A stretch of 64,000 nt of DNA from Spiro-02 sp034114085. Its GTDB lineage: Bacteria; Spirochaetota; Spirochaetia; Sphaerochaetales; Sphaerochaetaceae. The notes under the pieces are model-generated. The model did not search any database and was not told the origin of the DNA. It saw only the letters and a list, made by a program, of their open reading frames with translations. Where the stretch lies: contig JAXEWB010000058.1 of assembly GCA_034114085.1 (NCBI GenBank), positions 10,482 through 74,481 on the forward strand, written 5' to 3'. This document shows, piece after piece, positions 43,709-52,125 of this stretch. The stretch's first letter is position 1, and each line of letters opens with the position of its first letter. Both the position numbers and the translations under genes were made by a program.

Positions 43709-44140
43709 ATGGATATGGCGGCGCGAAATCCCTGCGGGGTACTCATCAAACAGCTCCACGACACGCTGGAGCAGGATTCCAACAATGCACTTCGCAGCCA
43801 GGGGTTGACGATGGCACAGGTCATGGCCTTGATGCACCTGCATGAGCTTGGCGACCGCGACGTTCCCTTGAAGGAATTGGAAAAGCTCCTCCATGTCGCT
43901 CAGTCAACAACGGCGGGAATCGTTGTCAGGCTGGAGCGGAAGGGGCTGGTCATGCGCCGTGAAAGTACCGAAGACAAACGAATTAAGATCATCAGGATCA
44001 CGGAAGCGGGTCAACGATGTTGCCAGACGGCGGAAGCCCGTATGAAGGATGCGGAAAACAGACTGCTTTCCGGCCTGACTTCGGCTGAGCGGGAGATATT
44101 CAACGTCTTGCTGCAAAAAGTCAGCGACAATATGAAATAA
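43709..44140 (+). CDS. MarR family transcription regulator
   Basis: 143 residues. The winged HTH is clear: DVPLKELEKLLHVAQSTTAGIV as helices 3-4 and RRESTEDKRIKIIRIT as the wing (quoted in part), with the DxR-type motif typical of MarR. Starts at GTG 43706, ATG 43709 and ATG 43715 are all possible; AGG is 8 bases before 43709. It lies 89 bases before a MATE efflux gene, with operator-like palindromes before both genes, so it probably represses itself and the pump. Confidence 0.87.
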   Translation: MDMAARNPCGVLIKQLHDTLEQDSNNALRSQGLTMAQVMALMHLHELGDRDVPLKELEKLLHVAQSTTAGIVVRLERKGLVMRRESTEDKRIKIIRITEAGQRCCQTAEARMKDAENRLLSGLTSAEREIFNVLLQKVSDNMK

Positions 44141-44177
44141 GGCACATGTGATGAAAGAGAAGGAATATATTGTATGG

Positions 44178-44201
44178 ATATTGATAGTATGCTATCAATA
44201 T
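44178..44201. promoter_or_regulatory. 24-bp palindrome before the MATE gene
   Basis: Perfect 10-bp arms, ATATTGATAG (44178-44187) and CTATCAATAT (44192-44201), with centre TATG. It ends 28 bases before the MATE start. It is a likely MarR-type operator. Confidence 0.7.
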
Positions 44202-44229
44202 GATGCTATCGGATATTGGAGGAAAAACG

Positions 44230-45576
44230 ATGCGTGACGTACAATCGCTGGAAGTGTTCAGTTCCATGCCCGTCCCGAAGGCTGTGCTCAAGAATGCGAT
44301 CCCCGCCATGGCGGCTATGCTCATGGTGCTGATATACAATCTTGCCGATACATTCTTCATCGGTCAGACTCACGACGCCATGCAGGTCGCCGCCGTATCG
44401 CTTGCCACTCCCGTGTTCCTGATCTTCATGGCTGTCGGAACGGTATTCGGCATCGGGGGAACTTCGGTGATTTCACGCGCCATGGGAGAGGGCCGAAAGG
44501 AATATGCCCAAAAAGTCTGTTCCTTCTGCATGTGGAGCTGCGTGCTTATCGGCAGTGTCATGTCGGTGCTATTCTGGTTGTTCATGGATCGGCTTCTCGC
44601 TGTAATCGGCGCAAGCCCGAATACATGGGAACTGGCGAAATGCTATTTGAATATTGTTTGCCTCAGCGGTCCATTCGTGTTGATCGGCAACTGCTATTCC
44701 AACATCTTGCGTGCTGAAGGGCAATCCTCGAAAGCCATGATGGGAATGCTGGTCGGCAATCTTCTCAATCTCGTCCTGGATCCAATGATGATTCTTGGCT
44801 TTGGATGGAACATCGCTGGTGCGGCAATCGCGACGGTGATAGGAAACGTTGTCGGCGCAGGCTACTATATCTTGTACTTTCTGCGTGGCAAGTCACTGTT
44901 AAGCGTCCGTATGAAGGACTTCGCCGTCCGGGGCAAAGTCTGTAGCGGAGTTCTTGCGATCGGTATCCCCGCCTCGTTGGGGTCGTTGTTGATGAGTGTC
45001 TCCCAGATTATCGTGAATGGCCGGATGTCCGGATATGGGGACATGGCGCTTGCGGGGATCGGGGTGGCCATGAAGGTAACTATGATAACCGGTATGGTCT
45101 GCATTGGCCTGGGGCAAGGGGTGCAGCCATTGCTTGGCTATTGCGTCGGAGCGAAAAACTGGGAACGTTATAGAAAAATCCTTCGTTTCTCACTGTGCTT
45201 TGCGCTCATATTGAGCATTGTGCTGACTTTGGTGTGTTATTTGTTCACCGATCAGATAGTCCATGCGTTCCTGGCGGAAGGAAGTGCGTTCATCTATGCC
45301 GTTCGCTTCGTGCGTATCCTGCTGACCACAAGTTGTCTCTTCGGAGTATTCTATGTTTTGACCAACGCCTTGCAGTCCATGGGCGCGGCGGTCTCGTCGC
45401 TGGTGCTCAATTTGAGCCGCCAGGGGTTGATCTATATCCCGGCGCTGTTCATTTTCCAGAATTTCCTTGGGGCCGATGGTCTTGTGTGGGCGCAGCCTGT
45501 GGCGGATATCCTATCCACCCTGCTCGCCGCAATTCTCTGCTGTGCCGTCACGGCAAAAATAACGCGGACGGCATGA
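44230..45576 (+). CDS. MATE family multidrug efflux transporter
   Basis: 448 residues from the ATG at 44230 (GGAGG 8-9 bases upstream; an ATG at 44200 inside the palindrome is unlikely). Twelve hydrophobic helices in two halves are seen, with MATE features YNLADTFFIGQ in helix 1, GIGGTSVISRAMGEG in the first half and GLGQGVQPLLGYCVGAKN in the second (conserved GxGxGxQP). It exports cationic compounds using sodium or proton gradients. It follows the MarR gene and is probably derepressed when that protein binds ligand. Confidence 0.9.
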   Translation: MRDVQSLEVFSSMPVPKAVLKNAIPAMAAMLMVLIYNLADTFFIGQTHDAMQVAAVSLATPVFLIFMAVGTVFGIGGTSVISRAMGEGRKEYAQKVCSFCMWSCVLIGSVMSVLFWLFMDRLLAVIGASPNTWELAKCYLNIVCLSGPFVLIGNCYSNILRAEGQSSKAMMGMLVGNLLNLVLDPMMILGFGWNIAGAAIATVIGNVVGAGYYILYFLRGKSLLSVRMKDFAVRGKVCSGVLAIGIPASLGSLLMSVSQIIVNGRMSGYGDMALAGIGVAMKVTMITGMVCIGLGQGVQPLLGYCVGAKNWERYRKILRFSLCFALILSIVLTLVCYLFTDQIVHAFLAEGSAFIYAVRFVRILLTTSCLFGVFYVLTNALQSMGAAVSSLVLNLSRQGLIYIPALFIFQNFLGADGLVWAQPVADILSTLLAAILCCAVTAKITRTA

Positions 45577-45698
45577 TAGGCCGATACCGGGTTGGATGCA
45601 AAAGACAAATAAGAGAGGGAGAGGCGCCGGACGAATCTTCCGCTCATGTAGAATGTACGAATTGATTAAATGATATATAATATGCCGAATACGGTATG

Positions 45699-46643
45699 TT
45701 ATATTGTAAAATTATCCAACAACTGACTATTGCACAAGATTTCAATTTCCATCAAAGAGGGGATAGAAGCTTGTGCGCCCCCTTTGTGCTGGAGTGAGAC
45801 CGCCGCTGCCGCTTGGGAAAAATATACGGCGTCCTGCACATCGTCTCCCCGGCCTATGGCGAAGGCGAACGCGGCGTTGAAGATATCTCCTGCGTCCAGT
45901 GCGTCCACTACCTTGATATCCCGATAGGCGCTGTAGTATTGTCCGCCTTCCTTGTCGAAATAGTACAGTCCGTCCGCACCACAGGTAATGACGACATGCT
46001 GGACCCCTTTTTTCAAAAACCAAGCCGCCGCTCGTTTCGCGCTTGTCGTGTCGCGGACTTCAACTCCCGTCAATACCTTCGTCTCTTCCTGGTTCGGGGT
46101 GATATAGTCGAGCATGTCATAGATGACCGATGGATATTGGATGTGCACGCCAGGGTCGAAGAAAATCGTCTTGCCAGCTTTCCTCGCCAGTTCCTTCGCG
46201 AGAATCGCCGTCTGCGCAGGAATGTCCCCTTGTAGCAGCAGGTAGTCGCATTGCCGGAGCGTATCCGCATGGAGGCTGAGGTAGGCGTTGTCTAGTTTGC
46301 TGTTCGCTCCCGAATACAGAAGCTCAGTCTTCCGTCCCGAAGCGTCGATATTCAGCAACGCCATGCCGGTCGAGCATTTTGCCTCCGTCTTGATATCCGA
46401 TGTCTGGACTCCAAGCTTTTGCAGTGCGTCCTTGTATGCTTTTCCGAAGCTGTCAGAACCGACTTTACCGATAAAACTGACTTTCGCACCGAATTTCGCC
46501 AATGCTACAGCGATGTTCCCTCCCTGACCTCCGAACGATGCCCGGAGGTCCTCGACCTGTGTGTGGTCGCCGGGTTGGGGAAGGCTTCCGCATGTCGTGG
46601 TCAAACTGTAGTAGAGGCTTCCAATGACACAATACGTATTCAT
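45699..46643 (-). CDS. PfkB (ribokinase) family carbohydrate kinase
   Basis: 314 residues. The first signature FGGQGGNIAVALAKFGA and the overall ribokinase layout are present. The second signature reads VVDALDAGDIFNAAF: the catalytic aspartate (last D of DAGD) is kept, but the first glycine of the usual GAGD is aspartate, in the anion hole. Substrate could be a sugar or nucleoside; nothing nearby helps. The ATG at 46643 or a GTG at 46649 may be the start; the ribosome site is weak. A palindromic AT-rich sequence overlaps the stop and may be a weak terminator shared with the MATE gene. Confidence 0.85.
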   Translation of the reverse strand: MNTYCVIGSLYYSLTTTCGSLPQPGDHTQVEDLRASFGGQGGNIAVALAKFGAKVSFIGKVGSDSFGKAYKDALQKLGVQTSDIKTEAKCSTGMALLNIDASGRKTELLYSGANSKLDNAYLSLHADTLRQCDYLLLQGDIPAQTAILAKELARKAGKTIFFDPGVHIQYPSVIYDMLDYITPNQEETKVLTGVEVRDTTSAKRAAAWFLKKGVQHVVITCGADGLYYFDKEGGQYYSAYRDIKVVDALDAGDIFNAAFAFAIGRGDDVQDAVYFSQAAAAVSLQHKGGAQASIPSLMEIEILCNSQLLDNFTI

Positions 46644-46749
46644 GCCCACGATTCAACATGAATGATACTTCTTTGTAAACCCCTTTTCAGCCTTTCATGG
46701 GCGATGTAGCCATTTATTTGTATATTGGACATGTGAGGAGAGCAAGGGC

Positions 46750-47790
46750 ATGAAAAAAATTAAAGTCGCATTCTATGATACCAAGGCCTATGATCGCCTT
46801 TGGTTTGACAGGATCAAGGAGCATCATGGTCTGGACATCACATATTTTGAACACAAACTGAACAAGAATACCGCTGCGACGGCCAAGGGCTACGATGTCG
46901 TGGTCGCGTTCGTCAATGATACAGTCGATGGCGAAGTCGTCGATACGCTGGTCCGCGATGGCGTCAAGCTTCTGGCGATGCGTTGCGCCGGCTACAACAA
47001 CATAGACTTCAAGCAGGCGTTTGGCCAACTCCATATTGTGCGGGTTCCCGCGTATTCACCCTATGCGGTGGCGGAGCATGCGATGGCGTTGTTGCTGACG
47101 CTGGTCCGCCGTATCCAGCATGCGTATGTGCGGACGCGCGAGTTCAATTTCAGTCTTAATGGATTGACCGGCTTCGACCTGCACGGCAAGACCGTGGGAG
47201 TGATCGGTACGGGGAAGATCGGACGAGTTTTCATCGATATCTGCAAGGGCTTCGGCATGAATGTAGTTGCCTATGATCCATATCCGGCCAAGGATCTCGG
47301 CGTCGAATATCTCAGCGTCGAGGCGTTGTGCGAGCGTAGTGACATCATATCGCTGCATTGTCCGCTGACCCCGGAGACCAGGCATATCATCAATGCGAAA
47401 ACATTGGCCCTGATGAAACCGAACGTGTATATCATCAACACTTCCCGTGGTGCGCTGGTAGACAGTGAGGCTCTGCTTGAAGCGATCAAGGCGAAGAAAG
47501 TCGGTGGCGCCGGACTGGACGTCTATGAAGAAGAGGCCGACTTATTCTATGAGGATCAGTCGGCGTCAATTATCCAGGATGATGTACTGGCCCTGCTGAT
47601 CGCCATGCCGAATGTGATCGTTACTAGCCACCAGGCGTTCCTGACCGACGAAGCGTTGCGCAATATCGCGGATACGACGGCCGAGAACATCAGGCAGTTT
47701 TTCGCGGGCGAGGTGATGCCCAACGAAATCTGTTATCAATGTCTGGAGAGCGGGACTTGTCCCAAAGATCATAAGAAACGTTGTTTTTGA
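46750..47790 (+). CDS. ldhA: D-lactate dehydrogenase (2-hydroxyacid dehydrogenase family)
   Basis: 346 residues. It reduces pyruvate to D-lactate with NADH in the cytoplasm. GTGKIGRVF is the NAD-binding loop; catalytic residues are seen as Arg in NTSRGALVD, Glu in the VYEEEADLFYED region and His in TSHQAF. The AYSPYAVAEHAMALLL segment is typical of the D-LDH branch as opposed to glycerate or phosphoglycerate dehydrogenases. The C-terminus is extended by a cysteine-rich end (CYQCLESGTCPKDHKKRC), which is unusual. GGAG and AAGGG sites precede the ATG. It is divergent from the PfkB gene and fits a fermentative anaerobe. Confidence 0.9.
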   Translation: MKKIKVAFYDTKAYDRLWFDRIKEHHGLDITYFEHKLNKNTAATAKGYDVVVAFVNDTVDGEVVDTLVRDGVKLLAMRCAGYNNIDFKQAFGQLHIVRVPAYSPYAVAEHAMALLLTLVRRIQHAYVRTREFNFSLNGLTGFDLHGKTVGVIGTGKIGRVFIDICKGFGMNVVAYDPYPAKDLGVEYLSVEALCERSDIISLHCPLTPETRHIINAKTLALMKPNVYIINTSRGALVDSEALLEAIKAKKVGGAGLDVYEEEADLFYEDQSASIIQDDVLALLIAMPNVIVTSHQAFLTDEALRNIADTTAENIRQFFAGEVMPNEICYQCLESGTCPKDHKKRCF

Positions 47791-47944
47791 CCTGCTGGCC
47801 CAAGAGCTTCCCGTATGTTTCCGTTTAAGTAAGCAGTCCTTATTTACTGTCGGACTTGGGGGGGCGCAGGTTGTGCCGTAGCGGCGCATCAAGAAACGGG
47901 TGTCAACAAATGATATATATAATTATATACAGGACAGTATGATA

Positions 47945-47975
47945 ATATGTTGGTAATGATTCCTTACCAACATAT
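47945..47975. repeat. 12-bp inverted repeat with 7-base loop
   Basis: Arms ATATGTTGGTAA (47945-47956) and TTACCAACATAT (47964-47975) are perfect. There is no gene start within 300 bases downstream on either strand, so its role (operator, RNA hairpin, element end) is unclear. Confidence 0.6.
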
Positions 47976-48269
47976 GTTTGATGCTGATGATGAAAAACCA
48001 ACTAGGGGATTCCCTAAGTCTGATACAGCTACTTGACATCCGGATGCCCAAAAGAGGCCGAAGGGATTTGTAGCGTCTACCGAAACAGCGTAACACCGGA
48101 ATCATCGGCAAGGAGGGGATATCCGCCGGTGAATCCTCCTGGAATTCAAAACAGCCGACCTGGACCCGTTCGCCGTTTTCCCCCATGTGCTTTTGAAAAA
48201 CGTCGTCCGGAGGCGTCGCCGGCACGAGTGAAGAGACCCTTCCCCGCGGGAGACGTATGCGAACGGCAA

Positions 48270-48292
48270 GCGGCGAGGGAAGGTCTCGCCGC
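48270..48292 (-). terminator. GC-rich hairpin after mscL (weak terminator candidate)
   Basis: GCGGCGAG and CTCGCCGC pair perfectly around a 7-base loop, 18 bases after the mscL stop. The minus-strand tail is not T-rich, so factor-independent termination is doubtful. Confidence 0.4.
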
Positions 48293-48309
48293 CTGTTGTT
48301 GTTCCAGAC

Positions 48310-48741
48310 CTACCGCTTTTCTTTTTTGAGCAGATCTCTGATTTCGGTGAGCAATACTACGTCTGCGGGAGGAGCTGGAGGTGCGGCAGGAGCTGCGGGT
48401 GCCGGAGCCTCTTCCTTCTTCCTGCGCAGCCTGTTGATGCCCCTGACCATAAGAAACACGACGAAGGCGATCAACAGGAAGTTGATGCACTTCTGGATGA
48501 ATGCGCCGTAGTTGAGCGTTACGGCGGCTACATCCCCGACAGCCGGTGTGATTACCCATTTTAGTTCGGAAAAATTTATCCCGCCGATGATCAGGCCGAT
48601 AATAGGCATGAGCAGGTCGTTGACCATGGACTGTACGATCGCGGTGAACGCGCTGCCCACGATGATGCCGACGGCCATGTCCATGACACTGCCACGTGAG
48701 ATAAATTCCTTGAATTCTCCCAAGAACTTGCCTTTAGCCAT
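48310..48741 (-). CDS. mscL: Large-conductance mechanosensitive channel MscL
   Basis: 143 residues. The N-terminal helix and first membrane helix (FKEFISRGSVMDMAVGIIVG) are nearly invariant family sequence; the second helix is INFLLIAFVVFLMVRGINRL. A Pro/Ala-rich linker (about 110-128) connects to the C-terminal helical bundle LLTEIRDLL. It opens under membrane tension on osmotic downshift. GGAGG stands 10 bases before the ATG. It is divergent from the methyltransferase gene with a 120-base shared promoter region. Confidence 0.95.
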   Translation of the reverse strand: MAKGKFLGEFKEFISRGSVMDMAVGIIVGSAFTAIVQSMVNDLLMPIIGLIIGGINFSELKWVITPAVGDVAAVTLNYGAFIQKCINFLLIAFVVFLMVRGINRLRRKKEEAPAPAAPAAPPAPPADVVLLTEIRDLLKKEKR

Positions 48742-48861
48742 TGTTTTGTTACCTCCGTATGGTGTTTACTCAAATATAGCAGTGTCGGTACGCTTTTGTA
48801 AGGTCTGGATAGCAATAATTTCAGCAAAGATAGCACTGAAGGCGGGGAACTGGAGTTTTGG

Positions 48862-49665
48862 ATGAAACAGAATGTAGCTAAACAATGGAACGCCGGGCTG
48901 TATCAGGCGCAATGTGGTTTCGTATACCAGTATGGAGAGGACGTGTTGTCCCTCTTGCCGACGGAACTTGCGGGAAAGAAAGTTCTGGATCTCGGATGCG
49001 GTAGCGGCGTTCTGACCCATCGCCTGAAAGGACTTGGAGCAGATGTCATTGGTGTGGACTCATCATCCCGGATGCTGGCGCTTGCGTCCGAGCAATATCC
49101 TGACTTGGATGTTCAGTGCATGGACGCTCTGGACCTTGACTATCACGATGAGTTCGACGTTGTTTTTTCCAACGCGGTATTCCATTGGATTTCCAATCAG
49201 GACCGGCTGTTGGCGAATGTCGCCGCGGCGTTGAAGCCGGGTGGGACGCTCGCCTGTGAATTCGGCGGGGTAGGCTGCGGGGCTTCCGTACATGAATCAT
49301 TGGCACGTGCGTTCGGCCGCAGGGGGCTCGCCTATCGGATGCCGTTCTATTTTCCGTCAATCGGCGAATATGCCCCGCGTCTGGAATCCCATGGGTTGCT
49401 CGTCCGGTATGCGGTCCTGTTCGACAGACCCACCAGGATGGCGGGCGTCTGTGGGCTGGAAGACTGGATTCATATGTTCGTCACCCAGCCGTTCGACGGT
49501 CTGGACTTGTCCATGGCTCAGGATATCATCGCGGAAGCGGCGGACGAACTCCGTCCAGTTCTATACAATGGGGCGGACTGGACCATCGACTATGTGCGGA
49601 TACGGTTCAAGGCGGAAAAACAAGTTTTCAAAACAGTTCGCCAGCCCCCTGTGCGGACACTGTGA
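48862..49665 (+). CDS. Class I SAM-dependent methyltransferase
   Basis: 267 residues. Motif I VLDLGCGSGVLT binds SAM; VIGVDSS (acidic end of strand 2), CMDALDL and FSNAVFHWI follow in the order of the UbiE/trans-aconitate methyltransferase type (HWI next to motif IV). The C-terminal part would set the substrate, probably a small carboxylic acid or lipid-like compound; this cannot be decided. GGAG is about 6 bases before the ATG. Confidence 0.83.
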   Translation: MKQNVAKQWNAGLYQAQCGFVYQYGEDVLSLLPTELAGKKVLDLGCGSGVLTHRLKGLGADVIGVDSSSRMLALASEQYPDLDVQCMDALDLDYHDEFDVVFSNAVFHWISNQDRLLANVAAALKPGGTLACEFGGVGCGASVHESLARAFGRRGLAYRMPFYFPSIGEYAPRLESHGLLVRYAVLFDRPTRMAGVCGLEDWIHMFVTQPFDGLDLSMAQDIIAEAADELRPVLYNGADWTIDYVRIRFKAEKQVFKTVRQPPVRTL

Positions 49666-49839
49666 TATCCCTTGGTACAGGCTTTGCGAATCCTATGGGT
49701 ATTGCTCCCCGCCAAAGGGATGCTCGCCATACCCGCACACCTCCGAGGGGCGATAGGCCAATTCGGAGGGCGCCGGGTATACGGCAGGCAAATGCCGACG
49801 GCGGATTTCATCATCAGGCGTCAACCGATTCCGATGGAA

Positions 49840-52086
49840 TCAGTCCAACGGTTTTTTCAGGACGGCCTTGCGGATGGTTCTGATTTCGGGCTGGGCTTTT
49901 TGGGGCGTTACCTTCTTGTGCCGGATCAAGAAGCATTTGTGAATCTTTTCATCGCGCTTGAAATCGTCCCCGATGGTCTCCGACGAGATGTCCTGGACGG
50001 CGAACTGTTCATAGAGCCGTTCATCGAGCTGGAACTTCCTGTAGTTGTTTGAAAAAATCAGCGTGCCGTCCTTCTCCAGGTGCATCATGCAGGCGCGGAT
50101 CAGCTTGACCTGATCTTGGTCGACATCGAACGTGCGCCGGCTCTTGCTGTTGCTGAACGTCGGAGGATCACAAAAGATCAAGTCGAACCTGTCATAGGTA
50201 TCGAACAGCCATTCGATGCAGTCCTCCTTGTAGAAAAAATGGTTCATGCCGGTAAAGCCGTTGAGCTGCATGTTTTTCAAGGCCCAATCGAGATACGTGC
50301 TGGAGGCGTCTACGCTGACGGTGCTGAGGGCGTTTCCCGCCGCGGCATACGCGGTCGCCGTTCCCGTATAGCAGAACAGGTTGAGGAACCTCTTGCCATC
50401 GGACATCTCCCTGATCATCCGGCGTACCGGCCGATGGTCCAGAAATATCCCCGTATCAAGATAGTCGGTAAAGTTCACCATGAATTTCAGTCCGTTTTCA
50501 CGCATGATGAAGAATCTGTTGGTGGTCGCAAGCTTCTCGTACTGGTTCAGCCCCTTCTGCTGGGTTCTCTGCTTGACGAAGATCATGTCGCGGTCGATGC
50601 CGGTCACACGCTCCGTCGCGTCAATCAATTCCTCAAGCCGCCGAATGGCGTCTTCTGGATCGATGGAGGAGGGGGCTGCATACTCCTGCAAGGATATCCA
50701 CCTGTTTTCGTAGAGGTCGATCGCCGCCGAGTATTCGGGCATGTCCGCGTCGTAGATACGGTAGCTGGATACGTTCTGGGCCTCCATCAGCGGTTTAAGT
50801 GCGGCGAGGTTCTTCTTCAGCCGGTTGGCGGCCATTTCCGCTCCAGGGGTAAGCGGCTTGGCGAGACGTTCCCGACGTTTCTGCTCCGCTTTGGCGATCA
50901 TCTCCGCGCGTTCTTCCTCGGTGAAAACATAGTAATGCGCGATCTGGCAAGGCATGCCGCCGTTGAACAGCGTGTTGGTTCTGTTCGGCTTCATGTCCAC
51001 ATAGGAGAGCAACTGCTGGTCCCCGCAAAGGATGGCGATCCTCCAACCAGCGAACAGGCTGTTGAACTGCCGTCCCATGGCGATATACAGGTTTTCGATG
51101 TTTTCATTTTCCAGTCGGACTCCGTATGGCGGGTCGGTGACGATGCAACCTCGTTCCACAGGAATATCACCGGCGGTGAGGTCCTTGACATCGTGTCGGG
51201 CGAATTCGATGATATCCACCACACCGGCGGCCTGTGCGTTCGCCTTGGCGATGCCCAGAGCTTCCGGATCCTTGTCCCAGGCATAGATTTTCACCTGCTG
51301 TTTGCGTCCCTCTTCCTGGCGTGCCGCCGCTTCATCCAAAATGTCCTCCCAGACATCGGGGTCATGAATCGGCAGCTTGAAGAATGCGAACTTACTGGTA
51401 TTGAGAAGTCCGGGGGCGGTGTCCGTCGCCATCCAGGCGGCTTCAATACAGATGGTTCCTGAACCACAGAACGGATCCAGCAATGGTTCCGGCCCGTCTT
51501 CTCCGTCCAGCGACTTCCTCCAGTCGGAGCGATAGAGCAGGGCGGCGGCGAGGTATTCGGTGAGTATGGCGTCGGTCTGCATTTTCCTGTAGCCCCGTTT
51601 ATGCAACGATTTCCCTGAAAAATCGACATACCAGACGACCCGTTCTCCATCTACATGGATGTGGAACGTTACATCGGGGACGTCCCTATCCACGTTGGGC
51701 CTTTTGTCCTCGAAATGTTCCCTGATCCGATCGACGATGGCATCCTTGACCCGCAGTGCGGCGAAATGGGAGTTCTTCAACCACCGGCAGTCGGTGACGG
51801 TCTCCGTGACCGCGAACGTATTCTCCGGCGTGACCCAGTTCTCCCATGGGATCTGGATGGAGGAATCGTACAGCTCGTCGGCGCTGGTGACGCATTCATC
51901 CTGGAAGAGGGCGAGCAAGACCCTGGTCGCCGTTCGCGTCCAAAGGCAGAAACGATATGCGACGGCGAGATCCGCCTCGAATTCAACGCCTCCGTTGGTT
52001 ACATACACATCCGTCGAGCCGGCCTGACGGGCCTCCATCTCTACGAGATCGTTCTGATTGGCAGAAGCCGTAGCATAGAATATCAT
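49840..52086 (-). CDS. rlmKL: Bifunctional 23S rRNA methyltransferase RlmKL
   Basis: 748 residues. An N-terminal THUMP domain (residues 40-160, with HIHVDGERVVWYVDFSG) is followed by the RlmL half with DPFCGSGTICIEAAW (SAM) and TDPPYG (catalytic motif), then the RlmK half with FLNLFCYTGTATAYAA and LIFCDPPTFSNSK. The pair makes m2G2445 and m7G2069 in 23S rRNA. Full length for the fused form. GGGAG lies 6 bases before the ATG. It is downstream of hslO with a 39-base gap and probably in the same transcript. Confidence 0.93.
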   Translation of the reverse strand: MIFYATASANQNDLVEMEARQAGSTDVYVTNGGVEFEADLAVAYRFCLWTRTATRVLLALFQDECVTSADELYDSSIQIPWENWVTPENTFAVTETVTDCRWLKNSHFAALRVKDAIVDRIREHFEDKRPNVDRDVPDVTFHIHVDGERVVWYVDFSGKSLHKRGYRKMQTDAILTEYLAAALLYRSDWRKSLDGEDGPEPLLDPFCGSGTICIEAAWMATDTAPGLLNTSKFAFFKLPIHDPDVWEDILDEAAARQEEGRKQQVKIYAWDKDPEALGIAKANAQAAGVVDIIEFARHDVKDLTAGDIPVERGCIVTDPPYGVRLENENIENLYIAMGRQFNSLFAGWRIAILCGDQQLLSYVDMKPNRTNTLFNGGMPCQIAHYYVFTEEERAEMIAKAEQKRRERLAKPLTPGAEMAANRLKKNLAALKPLMEAQNVSSYRIYDADMPEYSAAIDLYENRWISLQEYAAPSSIDPEDAIRRLEELIDATERVTGIDRDMIFVKQRTQQKGLNQYEKLATTNRFFIMRENGLKFMVNFTDYLDTGIFLDHRPVRRMIREMSDGKRFLNLFCYTGTATAYAAAGNALSTVSVDASSTYLDWALKNMQLNGFTGMNHFFYKEDCIEWLFDTYDRFDLIFCDPPTFSNSKSRRTFDVDQDQVKLIRACMMHLEKDGTLIFSNNYRKFQLDERLYEQFAVQDISSETIGDDFKRDEKIHKCFLIRHKKVTPQKAQPEIRTIRKAVLKKPLD

Positions 52087-52125
52087 TTTATCTCCCTACC
52101 TGAAAGCAATATCAGCTGATGTATT

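Larger units (their letters stand above)
47791..48309. other. Intergenic region between convergent ldhA and mscL
   Basis: About 520 bases. It holds a 12-bp inverted repeat at 47945-47975 in an AT-rich stretch and an 8-bp GC-rich hairpin at 48270-48292 just after mscL. A 100-codon minus frame (47923-48225) has no ribosome site and odd composition, and is not accepted as a gene. Confidence 0.5.

Noticed and set aside
45675..45704. AT-rich inverted repeat between the MATE and PfkB genes as a bidirectional terminator
   Set aside because: It has two mismatched or wobble positions, overlaps the PfkB stop codon and lacks a clear T tail.
47923..48225. A 100-codon minus-strand frame after mscL
   Set aside because: No ribosome site, starts far from mscL, unusual composition, and contains the inverted repeat at 47945-47975.
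50080..51462. A 460-codon plus-strand frame inside rlmKL
   Set aside because: Antisense shadow caused by GC-rich codons; rlmKL on the minus strand has the THUMP and both methyltransferase motifs.
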